NCBI GenBank assembly: GCA_052078155.1
Contig: JBQJBP010000001.1
Coordinates: 1,984,001 to 2,048,000 of the forward strand
From: CAXBMB01 sp052078155
GTDB lineage: Bacteria; Pseudomonadota; Alphaproteobacteria; Kiloniellales; DSM-21159
DNA length: 64,000 bases
Direction: 5' to 3'
Shown: positions 52,420-61,930 of the stretch, in pieces
How the letters are laid out: each line of letters opens with the position of its first letter
Position numbering within the stretch: the first letter of the stretch is position 1
Position numbers and translations under genes: made by a program
Notes under the pieces: generated by a model
The model's database searches: none
What the model was told of the DNA's origin: nothing
The model's input: the letters and a program-made list of their open reading frames with translations, nothing else

Positions 52420-53150
52420 ACCAGCGAACGGGCTTCTGGCCACAAGTACCGAGCTGCGAAAGCAGCGAGGCAAGCGCGAACGCGCGCCCGCAGCGATAGC
52501 GGAGCCTTGCGAAGCGAGAGCGAGGAACCTTCGCGGAAGCGAAAGAAAATCAGCGCTGCCGTGAGGCAGCGAGGCAAGGTCGAGAAGTTTTCTTACGGCC
52601 CTGGCGGGCCTAGCCGCGCTCAAGCGCCGCCCCGATTATCCGCGTTCACGCAGAGGGGCTGCGCGCCTCAATGGCGCTAGTCCTGGTCCAGCTATCGCTG
52701 TCCCGGGTCCGGCCACAAGCACCAACGAGCTGGCGAATGGCCACAAGTACCGAGCTGCGAAAGCAGCGAGGCAAGGGCGGGAAATTTTCTTACGGCCCTG
52801 GCGGGCCTAGCCGCGCTCAAGCGCCGCGCAGGCTGCGCGCCTCAATGGCGCTAGTCCTGGTCCAGCTATCGCTGGCCTGCGTCCGGCCGCAAGCACTAGC
52901 GAGCTGGTTTATGGCCACAAGTACCGAGCTGCGAAAGCAGCGAGGCAAGGGCGACCGCCCGCCCGAGCTTATGCGAGGTAAAGCCTGCGTGGCGTTTGAA
53001 CGAAACACCTCGCTGCCGAAAGGCAGCGAGGAAACTTCGCGGCAGCGATAAAGCCCGCTGCGTCAGCGGCGAGGCAAGCGCGAACGCGCGCCCGCAGCGA
53101 TAGCGGAGCCCTGCGTAGCGAGAGCGAGGAACCTTCGCGGCAGCGGTATT
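52420..53150. repeat. Composite block of shuffled direct repeats, non-coding
   Basis: At least five modules recur in changed order. A, CCGAGCTGCGAAAGCAGCGA: 52437-52474, 52738-52775, 52911-52949. B, TTTTCTTACGGCCCTGGCGG onward: 52588-52630 and 52786-52827. C, CTCAATGGCGCTAGTCCTGG onward: 52659-52700 and 52832-52874. D, GCGAGGCAAGCGCGAACGCG onward: 52465-52541 and 53069-53145. E, about 45 bases before each A. Copies differ at single bases without a codon pattern. No tRNA or transposase lies near. It resembles a relic of an unknown repeat or an old recombination zone. Confidence 0.75.
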
Positions 53151-53180
53151 TAAACCCAACTACAAAGCAGCTAAATCACC

Positions 53181-53858
53181 TTACGCCGGTGCAGCCTGAC
53201 TGCCGTCGACCGGGCCACTGTCGTCTGATTGATGGCGACGTCCCCGTCGCTCAAACCAGCTGCTGCAGCGATCCAGTGCCTGTTCACCGCGCTGCAGGTA
53301 CTTGTCCAGCGTGGCCATGGTTTTCGCCAGATCCTCGCTGTCATCCTTCAGGAACACCCGCAGGGTTCCCAGATAGGCGGCAAGGATGCCTTTGCGGCGG
53401 ACAAAACCACCCAATCCACGGCAATCGATCTCTGCGGCCTCCAGCATCCAGTTCATGGAGCGGTCCAGCTGGCAGGAGGTGGTGAGCCCCATCAAGGGGT
53501 TCCTCAGCTGCGCCTGGGCGATCGAAGCCAGCGCCAGCCGATGGGGTTGCAAAGCCTCAAAGCGCATCATCAGAACGTCAAAGAGACGGTCCCGACGCCC
53601 TTCTGATTGCCCGTCGGTCGCGGCTTTTTCAGCTTCCACCTGGGCCAGAACCTCCAGATCAATGCGATCGGTAAAGGCCCGCAGGATCGCGACCTTGCTG
53701 CGGTAATGGGGATAAACCTCCGACAGCGGCAGACTGGCTTCAGCTGCGATGTCACGCAGGCTGACGTCAGCCCATTTCTGTTGCTCGGCCAGCCGGAGCG
53801 CGGCAGCCTGAATCTCCAGAGCTGGGTCTTTCTTCTTCCGGCTTTTGGGTGTGGCCAT
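53181..53858 (-). CDS. TetR-like transcriptional regulator
   Basis: 225 residues. N-terminal HTH: LEIQAAALRLAEQQKWADVSLRDIAAEASLPLSEVYPHYRSKVAILRAF. The start is Lys/Arg-rich (SRKKK) and the tail is disordered (GRRHQSDDSGPVDGS). The body (LFDVLMMRFEALQPHR, FLKDDSEDLAKTMATLDKYL) also recalls COQ9-like TetR-fold proteins of Alphaproteobacteria, which may be lipid-binding rather than DNA-binding. ATG at 53858 with GAGGAG 10 bases upstream; GTG at 53864 is an alternative. Confidence 0.82.
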   Translation of the reverse strand: MATPKSRKKKDPALEIQAAALRLAEQQKWADVSLRDIAAEASLPLSEVYPHYRSKVAILRAFTDRIDLEVLAQVEAEKAATDGQSEGRRDRLFDVLMMRFEALQPHRLALASIAQAQLRNPLMGLTTSCQLDRSMNWMLEAAEIDCRGLGGFVRRKGILAAYLGTLRVFLKDDSEDLAKTMATLDKYLQRGEQALDRCSSWFERRGRRHQSDDSGPVDGSQAAPA

Positions 53859-54159
53859 TGTCACGTATCTCCTCTTGGGTCTGTGCGGTGCGGGGATCCC
53901 TGATCGCCCGCGCTGCTGTTACCCCCTGGATCTGGGCAGTCTAGCTCAGAACGGCAATCAGCGGGGTAACAAAACACAGCGCTGAATTTTGTTGCCCGTC
54001 TCTGGAGCAGGATTGCTTTGGGCAGAAGCGCTTTGTGGTTTTTCTACGTTGGGCGATAGCGGCCAGATCATCTCAAAGGCCCTGCAACGACCCCGAAAGA
54101 GCCCATCTTGAACCCTGACAGACTTACAGAACGACAAAGGACCAGAGGGGTCTGACCGG
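53859..54159. other. Intergenic gap with a possible degenerate repeat head
   Basis: 301 bases without a gene. GGAGCAGGATTGCTTTGGGC...AGAAGCGCTTTG (54004-54035) resembles the first 35 bases of the dispersed element but is weak. Confidence 0.35.
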
Positions 54160-54645
54160 TCAGTCCTTGCGCAGGTTCGCAAAGGCACCCCCGGTTACAC
54201 GCGGCAGGTCTTCGGCCTGAAGGCAAAAAACGGATTGAGGGGTTCCGGCGGCCGCCCAGATCTCACCCAATGCCAGAAGGTCCTCATCCAGAAGAACCTT
54301 GGGGGCTTCTTTGTGAGCGAGCGGTGGCACCCCACCAATGGCAAAGCCGGTCTTATCCCGAACGAAGTCAGCATCGGCCCGACCGATCTTTTCCCCCAGC
54401 AGGGCGGAGACCTTCTTCTCATCGACCCGATTAGCGCCGGAGGCCACGACCAACACCGAGGCGTTGCTCTCTTTACCCCGGAAGATCAGGGATTTGGCAA
54501 TCTGGGCCACGGAACAGCCAATGGCCGCCGCTGCATCTTCTGCCGTGCGGGTGCCGGCCGGAAACTCCTTAACGGTCAGGTCCAGGCCCTGCGCCGACAA
54601 GGCGTCCTGGACCCGCTGGGCCGAGGTTTTCAATCCGTCACTCAT
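54160..54645 (-). CDS. YbaK/EbsC family aminoacyl-tRNA deacylase
   Basis: 161 residues, the stand-alone editing fold: AAAAIGCSVAQIAKSLIFRGK with the conserved lysine, LVVASGANRVDEKKVSALLG, and IGGVPPLAHKEAPKVLLDEDLL. Hydrolyses mischarged tRNA, such as Cys- or Ala-tRNA(Pro). Stands downstream of proC but after a terminator. Confidence 0.93.
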   Translation of the reverse strand: MSDGLKTSAQRVQDALSAQGLDLTVKEFPAGTRTAEDAAAAIGCSVAQIAKSLIFRGKESNASVLVVASGANRVDEKKVSALLGEKIGRADADFVRDKTGFAIGGVPPLAHKEAPKVLLDEDLLALGEIWAAAGTPQSVFCLQAEDLPRVTGGAFANLRKD

Positions 54646-54670
54646 CGTTTACCCCCTTAAGTTCAGCAAT

Positions 54671-54699
54671 AAAAAAGGGAGCGTGCCCGCTCCCTTTCA
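54671..54699 (-). terminator. Terminator of proC
   Basis: On the minus strand, AAAGGGAGCG / CGCTCCCTTT with a short loop, then TTTTTT. Confidence 0.88.
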
Positions 54700-54750
54700 A
54701 GGGTCTACATGTTCAGAGGGGCACCTGGCCCCTCCTGCAACCTGTATCCG

Positions 54751-55572
54751 TTACCCGGCCAGTTCCCTGCTGCGGTTGGACGCTGCAGCGATGGCTTTGG
54801 TCATCAGCGGCTGCAAACCATCATCGGCCATCAGAACATTAAGTGCCTCCAGAGTGGTTCCTTTGGGGCTGGTAACATTCTGGCGCAGGGTGGCCGCTTC
54901 TTCGCTGGACTGATGCACCAGCTCTCCGGCCCCGGCCACAGTGGACCGGGCCAGTTTCATGGCCAGCTCTTCCGGCAGTCCCGCCTCGACCCCGGCTTTT
55001 GCCATGGTTTCAATCAGCAGGAAGACGTAGGCCGGTCCGCCACCGGACAACCCAGTGACTGGATTGATCAGGTCTTCGTCGTCAACCCAGGCCGTTTCGC
55101 CAACCGCACTGAGCAACTCGCTGCACAGGTTCTTCTGTTCGGCGCTGACCTTGTCATTAGCCACCATCACCGTCATGCCGCGGCCGACAGCCGAGGGGGT
55201 GTTGGGCATGGACCGAACGATCAGGGCCTCTGCTCCCAGGTGTTCCTGGAAGTAACCGATGGTTTTGCCCGCCGCCACCGACAAAAAGAGCGTGGTTTCG
55301 CTGGCAAACCGAGCCAGAGGTGAAATGACCTCGTCCATCATCTGCGGTTTGACAGCCAGCATGACCAGAGACGGAGCCAGGTCATCCGGCAAATCATCCA
55401 GCGCAGAGTAGTAATTGAGCGCCTCCCCCGGAAACCCGGCTTTTACCGGTTCCAGAAAGGGATCGACAATATGCACCTGTTCAGCAGAAATGCCGCGCTT
55501 CAGCCAGCCGGCCAGAAGCGCGCCACCCATTTTGCCGCAGCCAATCAGCAGCAGCGAACCCGATAAAGACAT
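54751..55572 (-). CDS. proC: Pyrroline-5-carboxylate reductase
   Basis: 273 residues. NAD(P) motif LLIGCGKMGGALLAGW, LAVKPQMMDEVI, RSMPNTPSAVGRGMTVM, the helical C-terminal dimer region with LSGGGPAYVFLLIETMAKAGVEAGLP, and VTSPKGTTLEALNVL. Last step of proline synthesis. Lies 9 bases after ybjN, so both form an operon. Confidence 0.96.
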   Translation of the reverse strand: MSLSGSLLLIGCGKMGGALLAGWLKRGISAEQVHIVDPFLEPVKAGFPGEALNYYSALDDLPDDLAPSLVMLAVKPQMMDEVISPLARFASETTLFLSVAAGKTIGYFQEHLGAEALIVRSMPNTPSAVGRGMTVMVANDKVSAEQKNLCSELLSAVGETAWVDDEDLINPVTGLSGGGPAYVFLLIETMAKAGVEAGLPEELAMKLARSTVAGAGELVHQSSEEAATLRQNVTSPKGTTLEALNVLMADDGLQPLMTKAIAAASNRSRELAG

Positions 55573-55581
55573 TAGAAAACT

Positions 55582-56085
55582 CTAGGCCTCTCCAACCGTA
55601 TCCATGAGGGCCACGGCAATGGCGTCGGTGGCGTTCTGGCCACCCCAAATCACCATCTGCATGGCCGGGTAGATACGATCACATTCAATCAGGGCCGTGT
55701 CCATCATATCTTCCAGCTGCTCCACAGAAACACCGCTGGTGCCTCGCAGGGGAATGGTATGGCGGAAAAGCAGCAGATCTTCGTCCTGACAGAAATCAAA
55801 GTGCCCCATCCAGAGCTGTTCGTTGGCCGCAACCAGAACCTCTCTCAGAGCTTCCCGGCGTGGAGCCGGCACCTTGATGTCCAGCTGGCAGGAGAGATAC
55901 ATGGCCCCCACTTCGGGCTGCCAGAAAGAGCAGACATTGTAATCTGCCCATTTGCCTTTGATCTGGACCACCAGTTCCCGGTCGCTGGCCCGGTCGTGCA
56001 CCCAATCATTGGCCGCAACCAGTTCTTCCAGAACATCGAGTGGATTGTGGGAAATGCTCGCCTGATCTTGTGTCAGCAATTCCAT
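55582..56085 (-). CDS. YbjN domain-containing protein
   Basis: 167 residues of the YbjN (tir chaperone-like fold) family: NPLDVLEELVAANDW, GKWADYNVCSFWQPEVGAMYLSC, EVLVAANEQLWMGHFDFCQDEDLLLFRHTIPL, then a C-terminal DTALIECDRIYPAMQMVIWGG. Function unknown; it is nearly always beside proC in Alphaproteobacteria. The ATG at 56085 has GAGGGA about 7 bases upstream. Confidence 0.92.
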   Translation of the reverse strand: MELLTQDQASISHNPLDVLEELVAANDWVHDRASDRELVVQIKGKWADYNVCSFWQPEVGAMYLSCQLDIKVPAPRREALREVLVAANEQLWMGHFDFCQDEDLLLFRHTIPLRGTSGVSVEQLEDMMDTALIECDRIYPAMQMVIWGGQNATDAIAVALMDTVGEA

Positions 56086-56689
56086 GGCCTGTCCCTCCCC
56101 AGAGGCGCGCCCAAGGACCAATCTTGGGGCTCATCGGACAATCTCGCCAATTGCGGCTCAACCCCCGCATATCGGTCCAGAGATCACCTTACCTACGATA
56201 TGTAGCGTGCCCTATTCGGAATCGCGGTGCAACAGCTTCATGCAAAAACCAGCCGGAATGAGCCCTTTTTTCTCATTTCCGTCATGAGACTCGGCGATTG
56301 CTCACCAACGGCACGAAAAAGAAACAAGGGCTCCAGTCTCTCAATAACCTGATTTTGTGACAGCTTTGCGTAACCTCTTCTTCCTTTTCTCGCCTTTGAG
56401 GAAGATCTGCTGAAGAGGAACACCAGAAATACTGTCCAGCAAAATCTTGGAGTCTTCTTTGGAGTCGCTCGAGTCTCTCAAACTGATTTTCGCCTGACCT
56501 TTTTCATTTCCGTCCTTAGCCAGCAGTTAAAGTTGTTGGTCTTTCCGCCCCTTCGCCTTGTTAAGAAAGGTTAGGAAAAGGGGTGAAAATCCTGCATGGA
56601 AATTTCCTGAGACATTTGTTTGAATGGGCCGCGCGGAAGAGCCCCGCACCATCCCCTGTTTTTCTCCCCTTTTCTGAGCGAGCGCAGTC
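56086..56689. other. Intergenic gap before the arn operon
   Basis: 604 bases with no gene. It must carry the arn operon promoter. TTGTTA-AGAAA-GGTTAG at about 56558-56574 faintly resembles a PhoP-type direct repeat, too weak to call. Otherwise featureless. Confidence 0.4.
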
Positions 56690-57841
56690 ATGACGTTTTT
56701 GCCATTCTCCCGTCCCAATGTGACGGAAGAAGAGATCGAGGCTGTGGCCGAGGTGCTGCGGTCGGGCTGGATCACCACCGGCCCCAAATGCGCCGAGCTG
56801 GAAACACTTTTTGCGGAAACCGTCGGGGCCAAACATGCTGTCTCCGTCAGTTCGGCAACGGGGGGCATGCATCTCTGTCTGGCCGCGCTGGACATCGGTC
56901 CGGGCGATGAAGTCATCACCCCCTCCATGACCTGGGTGTCGACCATCAATCTGATCTGCCTGCTGGGGGCCACGCCGGTTTTTGTCGATGTGGACCGGGA
57001 CACCCTGATGGTGCAGCCAGAAGCGGTGGCAGAAAAAATCACCGCCAACACCAAAGCCATTGTGCTGGTGCACTATGCCGGCGCTCCCCTGGATCTGGAT
57101 GCCCACTTCCAGCTTGCCGATGCCCATAACATTCCGCTGATCCAAGACAGCGCCCATGCTGTTGGCACCCACTACAAAGGTCACCATGTTGGCCAGCGCG
57201 GCACTTCCGTCTTTTCCTTCCATGCCATCAAAAACGTCACCTGCGCCGAAGGGGGTATGGTAACCAGCGATGACGAAGCCTTCGCCGCCAAAGTCCGGCA
57301 ACTGCGGTTTCACGGGCTGGCGGTGGATGCCTTCGACCGCAAGACGCAGGGGCGTGCCCCCCAGGCAGAGGTGCTGGCCCCGGGCTACAAGTACAACCTG
57401 GCAGACATGAATGCCGTCATCGGGCTGGTTCAGCTCAAGCGCCTGGCGGGCATCAATGACAAGCGGGCAGAAATCGCCCAGCTCTATCAGGAAAAGCTGT
57501 CGGACATTCCCGGCATCACCCCCCTTGGATTCCCTGAAGGCTATGACTATCTGCACGCCTGGCATCTTTTCATTGTGCGTGTCGAAGAAGAAATCTGCGG
57601 CCTGACCCGTGATGATTTCATGGCCAAACTCAAGGAACTCGACATTGGTACCGGAATTCACTTCCGTGCCGCCCATACCCACAAGTACTATCGTGAACGC
57701 TTCGGCGATCTGAGCGACGCCCTGCCCAACAGCAGCTGGAACTCCGCGCGCATCTGCTCTTTGCCGCTCTTTCCTGACATGGCTCTCAGTGACGTGGACC
57801 GCGTCATCGCCGCCATCCACCAGGTACTGAAACAGGCCTGA
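56690..57841 (+). CDS. arnB: UDP-4-amino-4-deoxy-L-arabinose aminotransferase
   Basis: 383 residues, DegT/DnrJ/EryC1-type PLP enzyme. FSRPNVTEEEIEAVAEVLRSGWITTGP at the start, PSMTWVSTINLICLLGATPVFVDVD, the PLP Lys181 in FSFHAIKNVTCAEGGM, and AHTHKYYRERF at the end match ArnB along its length. It aminates UDP-4-keto-arabinose. First gene of the arn set; arnC follows after 4 bases. Confidence 0.96.
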   Translation: MTFLPFSRPNVTEEEIEAVAEVLRSGWITTGPKCAELETLFAETVGAKHAVSVSSATGGMHLCLAALDIGPGDEVITPSMTWVSTINLICLLGATPVFVDVDRDTLMVQPEAVAEKITANTKAIVLVHYAGAPLDLDAHFQLADAHNIPLIQDSAHAVGTHYKGHHVGQRGTSVFSFHAIKNVTCAEGGMVTSDDEAFAAKVRQLRFHGLAVDAFDRKTQGRAPQAEVLAPGYKYNLADMNAVIGLVQLKRLAGINDKRAEIAQLYQEKLSDIPGITPLGFPEGYDYLHAWHLFIVRVEEEICGLTRDDFMAKLKELDIGTGIHFRAAHTHKYYRERFGDLSDALPNSSWNSARICSLPLFPDMALSDVDRVIAAIHQVLKQA

Positions 57842-57845
57842 CATC

Positions 57846-58862
57846 ATGTTGACTGATACAGAAATCACCAGCCTTTCCGTCGTCATCCCCGTCTACAACG
57901 AGGAAGACTGCCTGCCGGAACTGCTGCGCCGGACCGTAACGGCCTGCGCCGAGCTGGACTGCGACCATGAGATCATCCTGGTGGATGACGGCAGCCGGGA
58001 CAAAAGTCCGGAACTGCTGGCTGAGGCGGCAAAGGCACCGGACAGCAAGGTGGTGGCCATTTTCCTGAACCGGAACTACGGCCAGCATTCAGCCCTGATG
58101 GCCGGCTTTGCAGAAGCCACCGGTGACCTGGTGATTACACTGGATGCTGATCTGCAAAATCCGCCGGAAGAGATCGCCAACCTTCTGGCAGCGGCCCGGC
58201 AGGGCTATGATGTGGTCGGCACCCGGCGGGTCAACCGACAAGACAGCCTATTTCGCCGACTGGCCTCCAAGGCCATCAATGTCTCAGTGCGCCAGGCCAC
58301 CGGCGTCGACATGACCGACTACGGCTGCATGTTGCGCGCCTACCGCCGCCATATCATCGACGCCATGCTGCAGTGTCATGAACGCTCCACCTTTATCCCG
58401 GTGCTGGCCAATTCCTTTGCCCGCCGGGCGACGGAAATACCGGTGGCCCACAGCGAGCGGGAACACGGCGACAGCAAATACTCCTTCCTGCGCCTGATCA
58501 ACCTGATGTTCGACATGGTCACCTCCATGACCAGCGCCCCCTTGCGCTTTCTGTCGATCCTGGGCGTTGGCATTGCCGGTCTGGGGCTTTTCTTCGGGCT
58601 GTTGCTGTTGACCACACGTCTGATTTTCGGGCCGGAATGGGCAGGCGATGGTGTCTTCACCATTTTTGCCTTCCTTTTCATGTTTATCGGCGCCCAGTTC
58701 ATTGGCATGGGGCTGTTGGGGGAGTACATAGGGCGCATCTACAACGATGTCCGGGCCCGTCCCCGATACTTCGTGCAGCAGGTCTTGCGGGCGCCCGAGC
58801 CTGCCGACAGCAAAAAAGCTGCCACTAAGAAGAAAGCCACGGCCCGCAAAGCCAAGACCTGA
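57846..58862 (+). CDS. arnC: Undecaprenyl-phosphate 4-deoxy-4-formamido-L-arabinose transferase
   Basis: 338 residues. GT2 domain with SVVIPVYNEEDCLPELL, VDDGSRDKS and the metal motif LDADLQNPPEE, followed by two membrane segments (about 235-258 and 270-293) and a Lys/Ala-rich tail (KKAATKKKATARKAK) that is longer than in E. coli. Transfers formylated Ara4N to undecaprenyl phosphate. Confidence 0.95.
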   Translation: MLTDTEITSLSVVIPVYNEEDCLPELLRRTVTACAELDCDHEIILVDDGSRDKSPELLAEAAKAPDSKVVAIFLNRNYGQHSALMAGFAEATGDLVITLDADLQNPPEEIANLLAAARQGYDVVGTRRVNRQDSLFRRLASKAINVSVRQATGVDMTDYGCMLRAYRRHIIDAMLQCHERSTFIPVLANSFARRATEIPVAHSEREHGDSKYSFLRLINLMFDMVTSMTSAPLRFLSILGVGIAGLGLFFGLLLLTTRLIFGPEWAGDGVFTIFAFLFMFIGAQFIGMGLLGEYIGRIYNDVRARPRYFVQQVLRAPEPADSKKAATKKKATARKAKT

Positions 58863-58932
58863 GCTCTAACTTGTGCTACAGGCAGGATCACTGAGACCCG
58901 CCGACCCAAGGTGCTCAAACGCAGGAACCAAG

Positions 58933-60912
58933 ATGAAAGCCATTGTTTTCGCCTACAGTGATATTGGCTGTGAAGGCATTCGCCAGCTGTTGAAAAGCGG
59001 CATTGAAATCGCCGCAGTCTTCACACACCTGGATGATCCGACCGAAAACCGCTTTTTCGATTCTGTGGCTCAGGTGGCCGCTGACAACGATCTGCCGACC
59101 TTTGCGCCGGAAGACGTCAATCATCCCCTGTGGGTACAGCGCATCCGGGACATGGCTCCGGACCTTGTCTTTTCCTTCTATTACCGCAACCTGCTGTGCG
59201 ACGAGATCCTGAACGTTCCCACCAAAGGGGCCTTCAACCTGCATGGGTCTCTGCTGCCGCGCTATCGCGGTCGGGCACCGGCCAACTGGGTGCTGGTCAA
59301 AGGCGAAAGCGAAACAGGTGTCACCCTGCACAAGATGGTGGCCAGGGCAGACGCCGGAGCCATCGCCGCCCAGCAGAAGGTTGCCATCGATGACAATGAC
59401 ACCGCACTGACCCTGCAGAACAAGCTGCGTGACGCAGCGGGCGAGCTGCTGGCGACCACCCTGCCCCGCTTCCTGGATGACAGCCTGACCCTGACCGAAC
59501 AGGATCACAGCAAGGCCACGACCTTCGGCCGCCGGGGCCCCGCCGATGGCGAGCTGCACTGGGGCCGTTCCGCCCGGGAACTGCACAATCTGGTGCGGGC
59601 CGTCACCAATCCCTATCCCGGTGCCTTTACCTTCAGCGGCGACCGCAAGATGCTGGTCTGGAAAAGCCAGGCTCTGGAAGGCAGCAGTGAAAAGGCCCCC
59701 GGCACCATCCTGTCTGTCGACCCCCTGCAGGTGGCCTGCAAAGAGGGCATTCTGCAGATCGACGCGGGACAGCCGGAAAAGGGCCTCTACGCCAACGGTG
59801 CACAGCTGGCCCGCGACATGAATCTGGTGGAAGGCATGAAACTGGCCAGCCAGGTTTCCACCCAGCTGAACAAAAGCAAAAAGACCAAGGTACTGATCCT
59901 GGGGGTCAATGGCTTCATCGGCAATCACCTGACCGAACGGCTGCTGTCCCAGGACAAGTACGAAGTCTATGGTCTGGATATTGGCAAGTCCGCCATTGAA
60001 CGCTTCATCGACCATCCGCGCTTCCACTTTGTCGAAGGTGACATCTCCATTCACACGGAATGGATCGAGTATCACATCAAGAAGTGCGACGTGGTGCTGC
60101 CATTGGTGGCCATCGCGACGCCCATCGAGTACACCCGCAATCCGCTGCGGGTGTTCGAGCTGGATTTCGAAGAAAACCTGCGCATTGTCCGCTACTGCGT
60201 GAAGTACAAGAAACGCATCATCTTCCCGTCAACCTCCGAGGTTTACGGCATGTGTGATGACCCGCAGTTTGATGAGGACAAATCCCGCCTGATTGTCGGT
60301 CCGATCGAAAAGCAACGCTGGATCTACTCTGTCTCCAAACAGTTGCTGGATCGGGTGATCTGGGCCTACGGCGAGAAAGAAGGCCTGGAGTTTACCCTCT
60401 TCCGGCCTTTCAACTGGATGGGCCCCCGGCTGGACAGTCTGAATTCAGCCCGTCTGGGCAGTTCACGGGCCATCACCCAGTTGATCCTCAATCTGGTGGA
60501 AGGCACCCCCATCAAACTGGTGGACGGGGGCCTGCAGAAACGCTGCTTTACCGACATCAGCGATGGCGTCGAGGCTCTGTTCCGCATCATTGAGAACAAG
60601 GATGGTCTCTGTAACCGGCAGATCGTCAACATCGGGGCCCCGGACAATGAAGCCAGCATCAAACAGCTGGCGGAACTGCTGCTGGAGAAGTTTGAGGCCC
60701 ATCCCCTGCGCCATCACTTCCCGCCGTTTGCCGGACTGATCGAGGTGGAAAGCCATACCTTCTACGGCGAAGGCTATCAGGATGTGGAGCACCGCAAACC
60801 CAGCATCAAGAACGCCAAGCGTTTGCTGGACTGGGAGCCCACCATCGAAATTGAGGAATCTGTAGAAAAGACCCTCAACTTCTTCCTCGAAACAGAAGTT
60901 GAGAACCACTAG
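58933..60912 (+). CDS. arnA: Bifunctional UDP-glucuronate decarboxylase/UDP-Ara4N formyltransferase
   Basis: 659 residues, the normal ArnA size. Formyltransferase domain (1-300) with Asn102 and His104 in FNLHGSLLPRYRGRAPANW; decarboxylase domain (about 315-655) with the NAD motif GVNGFIGNHL, STSEVYG, and the catalytic Tyr/Lys in YSVSKQLLD. Supplies both the oxidative decarboxylation and the formylation step. ATG at 58933 with AGGAA upstream; an earlier in-frame start at 58873 adds 20 residues without similarity. Confidence 0.97.
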   Translation: MKAIVFAYSDIGCEGIRQLLKSGIEIAAVFTHLDDPTENRFFDSVAQVAADNDLPTFAPEDVNHPLWVQRIRDMAPDLVFSFYYRNLLCDEILNVPTKGAFNLHGSLLPRYRGRAPANWVLVKGESETGVTLHKMVARADAGAIAAQQKVAIDDNDTALTLQNKLRDAAGELLATTLPRFLDDSLTLTEQDHSKATTFGRRGPADGELHWGRSARELHNLVRAVTNPYPGAFTFSGDRKMLVWKSQALEGSSEKAPGTILSVDPLQVACKEGILQIDAGQPEKGLYANGAQLARDMNLVEGMKLASQVSTQLNKSKKTKVLILGVNGFIGNHLTERLLSQDKYEVYGLDIGKSAIERFIDHPRFHFVEGDISIHTEWIEYHIKKCDVVLPLVAIATPIEYTRNPLRVFELDFEENLRIVRYCVKYKKRIIFPSTSEVYGMCDDPQFDEDKSRLIVGPIEKQRWIYSVSKQLLDRVIWAYGEKEGLEFTLFRPFNWMGPRLDSLNSARLGSSRAITQLILNLVEGTPIKLVDGGLQKRCFTDISDGVEALFRIIENKDGLCNRQIVNIGAPDNEASIKQLAELLLEKFEAHPLRHHFPPFAGLIEVESHTFYGEGYQDVEHRKPSIKNAKRLLDWEPTIEIEESVEKTLNFFLETEVENH

Positions 60913-60945
60913 CTTCCGGCAGGATCCAGCTTGAGGGAAAAGCAA

Positions 60946-61845
60946 TTGGCCCAAGCAACCAAAGTCGGCTTGCGCATTGATGTGGATACCTTTCGCGGCA
61001 CCAAAGAGGGGGTCCCGTCTTTGCTGGCCGCTTTAGACAAGCACGGCATTCAGGCGTCATTTTTCTTCTCCGTGGGTCCGGACAACATGGGCCGTCACAT
61101 CTGGCGGCTGTTCAATCCCAAGTTCCTGAAGAAGATGCTGCTGTCCAATGCGCCCGGGCTTTATGGCTGGGACATCCTGCTCTGTGGCATCATCGGCAGC
61201 GGGCCGGACATCGGCAAAAAGCTGGCCCCGGTCATCAAAGCAGCAAGCCGGACCCATGAAACCGGCCTGCACGCCTGGGATCACCACGCCTGGCAAAGCC
61301 ACATTGAAAAGTGGAGCGATCACCAGGCCCGCCAGCAGATCCAGCTGGGGGTGGAGCGCCTGGGGGACATCATCGGCCGCCAGCCGGACTGTTCCGCCGT
61401 GGCAGGCTGGCGCTGCGACACCCGAACAGTGGATCTGAAAGAAGAGTTCGGCTTTCGCTACAACAGCGACAGCCGGGGGGACCACCCCTTTGTCCCTCTG
61501 CTGGCCTCCGGCAAGACCGGCACCCCGCAAATTCCGGTCAACCTGCCGACCTTTGATGAGGTGGTGGGGCGGGAAACCACGGTTGAGGGATACAACGACT
61601 ACATTCTGGCGCAAATGACACCGGGGCGGTCCCACTGCTACACCATCCATGCAGAAGTGGAAGGCGGCATCATGGCCGACGCCTTCGACCGCTTGCTGAC
61701 CCGAGCCAAAGAACAGAACATTGATTTTGTGCCGCTGGGCCAGCTGATAGAAGACTCCCCAGAGTTGCCCCGCGACCGTATCATCATGGCTGACCTTCCC
61801 GGCCGCGAAGGCTGGGTCGGCTGGCAGGAAAGCAGCCTGGCCTGA
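60946..61845 (+). CDS. arnD: 4-deoxy-4-formamido-L-arabinose-phosphoundecaprenol deformylase
   Basis: 299 residues, polysaccharide-deacetylase fold. KVGLRIDVDTFRGTKEGVPSLL, FFFSVGPDNMGRHIWRL, ETGLHAWDHHAWQ (metal-binding His/Asp) and PVYTIHAEVEG-like SHCYTIHAEVEGG match ArnD. The start is a TTG: GAGGGA lies 7 bases before 60946. TTG at 60931 is an alternative. Confidence 0.94.
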   Translation: MAQATKVGLRIDVDTFRGTKEGVPSLLAALDKHGIQASFFFSVGPDNMGRHIWRLFNPKFLKKMLLSNAPGLYGWDILLCGIIGSGPDIGKKLAPVIKAASRTHETGLHAWDHHAWQSHIEKWSDHQARQQIQLGVERLGDIIGRQPDCSAVAGWRCDTRTVDLKEEFGFRYNSDSRGDHPFVPLLASGKTGTPQIPVNLPTFDEVVGRETTVEGYNDYILAQMTPGRSHCYTIHAEVEGGIMADAFDRLLTRAKEQNIDFVPLGQLIEDSPELPRDRIIMADLPGREGWVGWQESSLA

Positions 61846-61930
61846 TTGCCGGAGCTGACCGACAGAATTCCCGTTGGCCAACCGACGTAACCCGCGTACC
61901 GCAGACCGCACCCGAACAGGAGATCTTTAG

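Noticed and set aside
52671..53051. A 126-codon frame in the repeat block encoding a duplicated MALVLVQLSL...ELRKQRGK peptide
   Set aside because: The repetition comes from the DNA modules; copies differ at all codon positions, and similar peptides arise in other frames. No ribosome site.
56540..56600. A PhoP-box-like direct repeat upstream of arnB (TTGTTA-AGAAA-GGTTAG)
   Set aside because: Only about half the consensus positions match, and no PhoP/PhoQ genes are nearby.
56561..57886. A 441-codon minus-strand frame opposite arnB
   Set aside because: arnB is unmistakable along the full length and the antisense frame has no domain.
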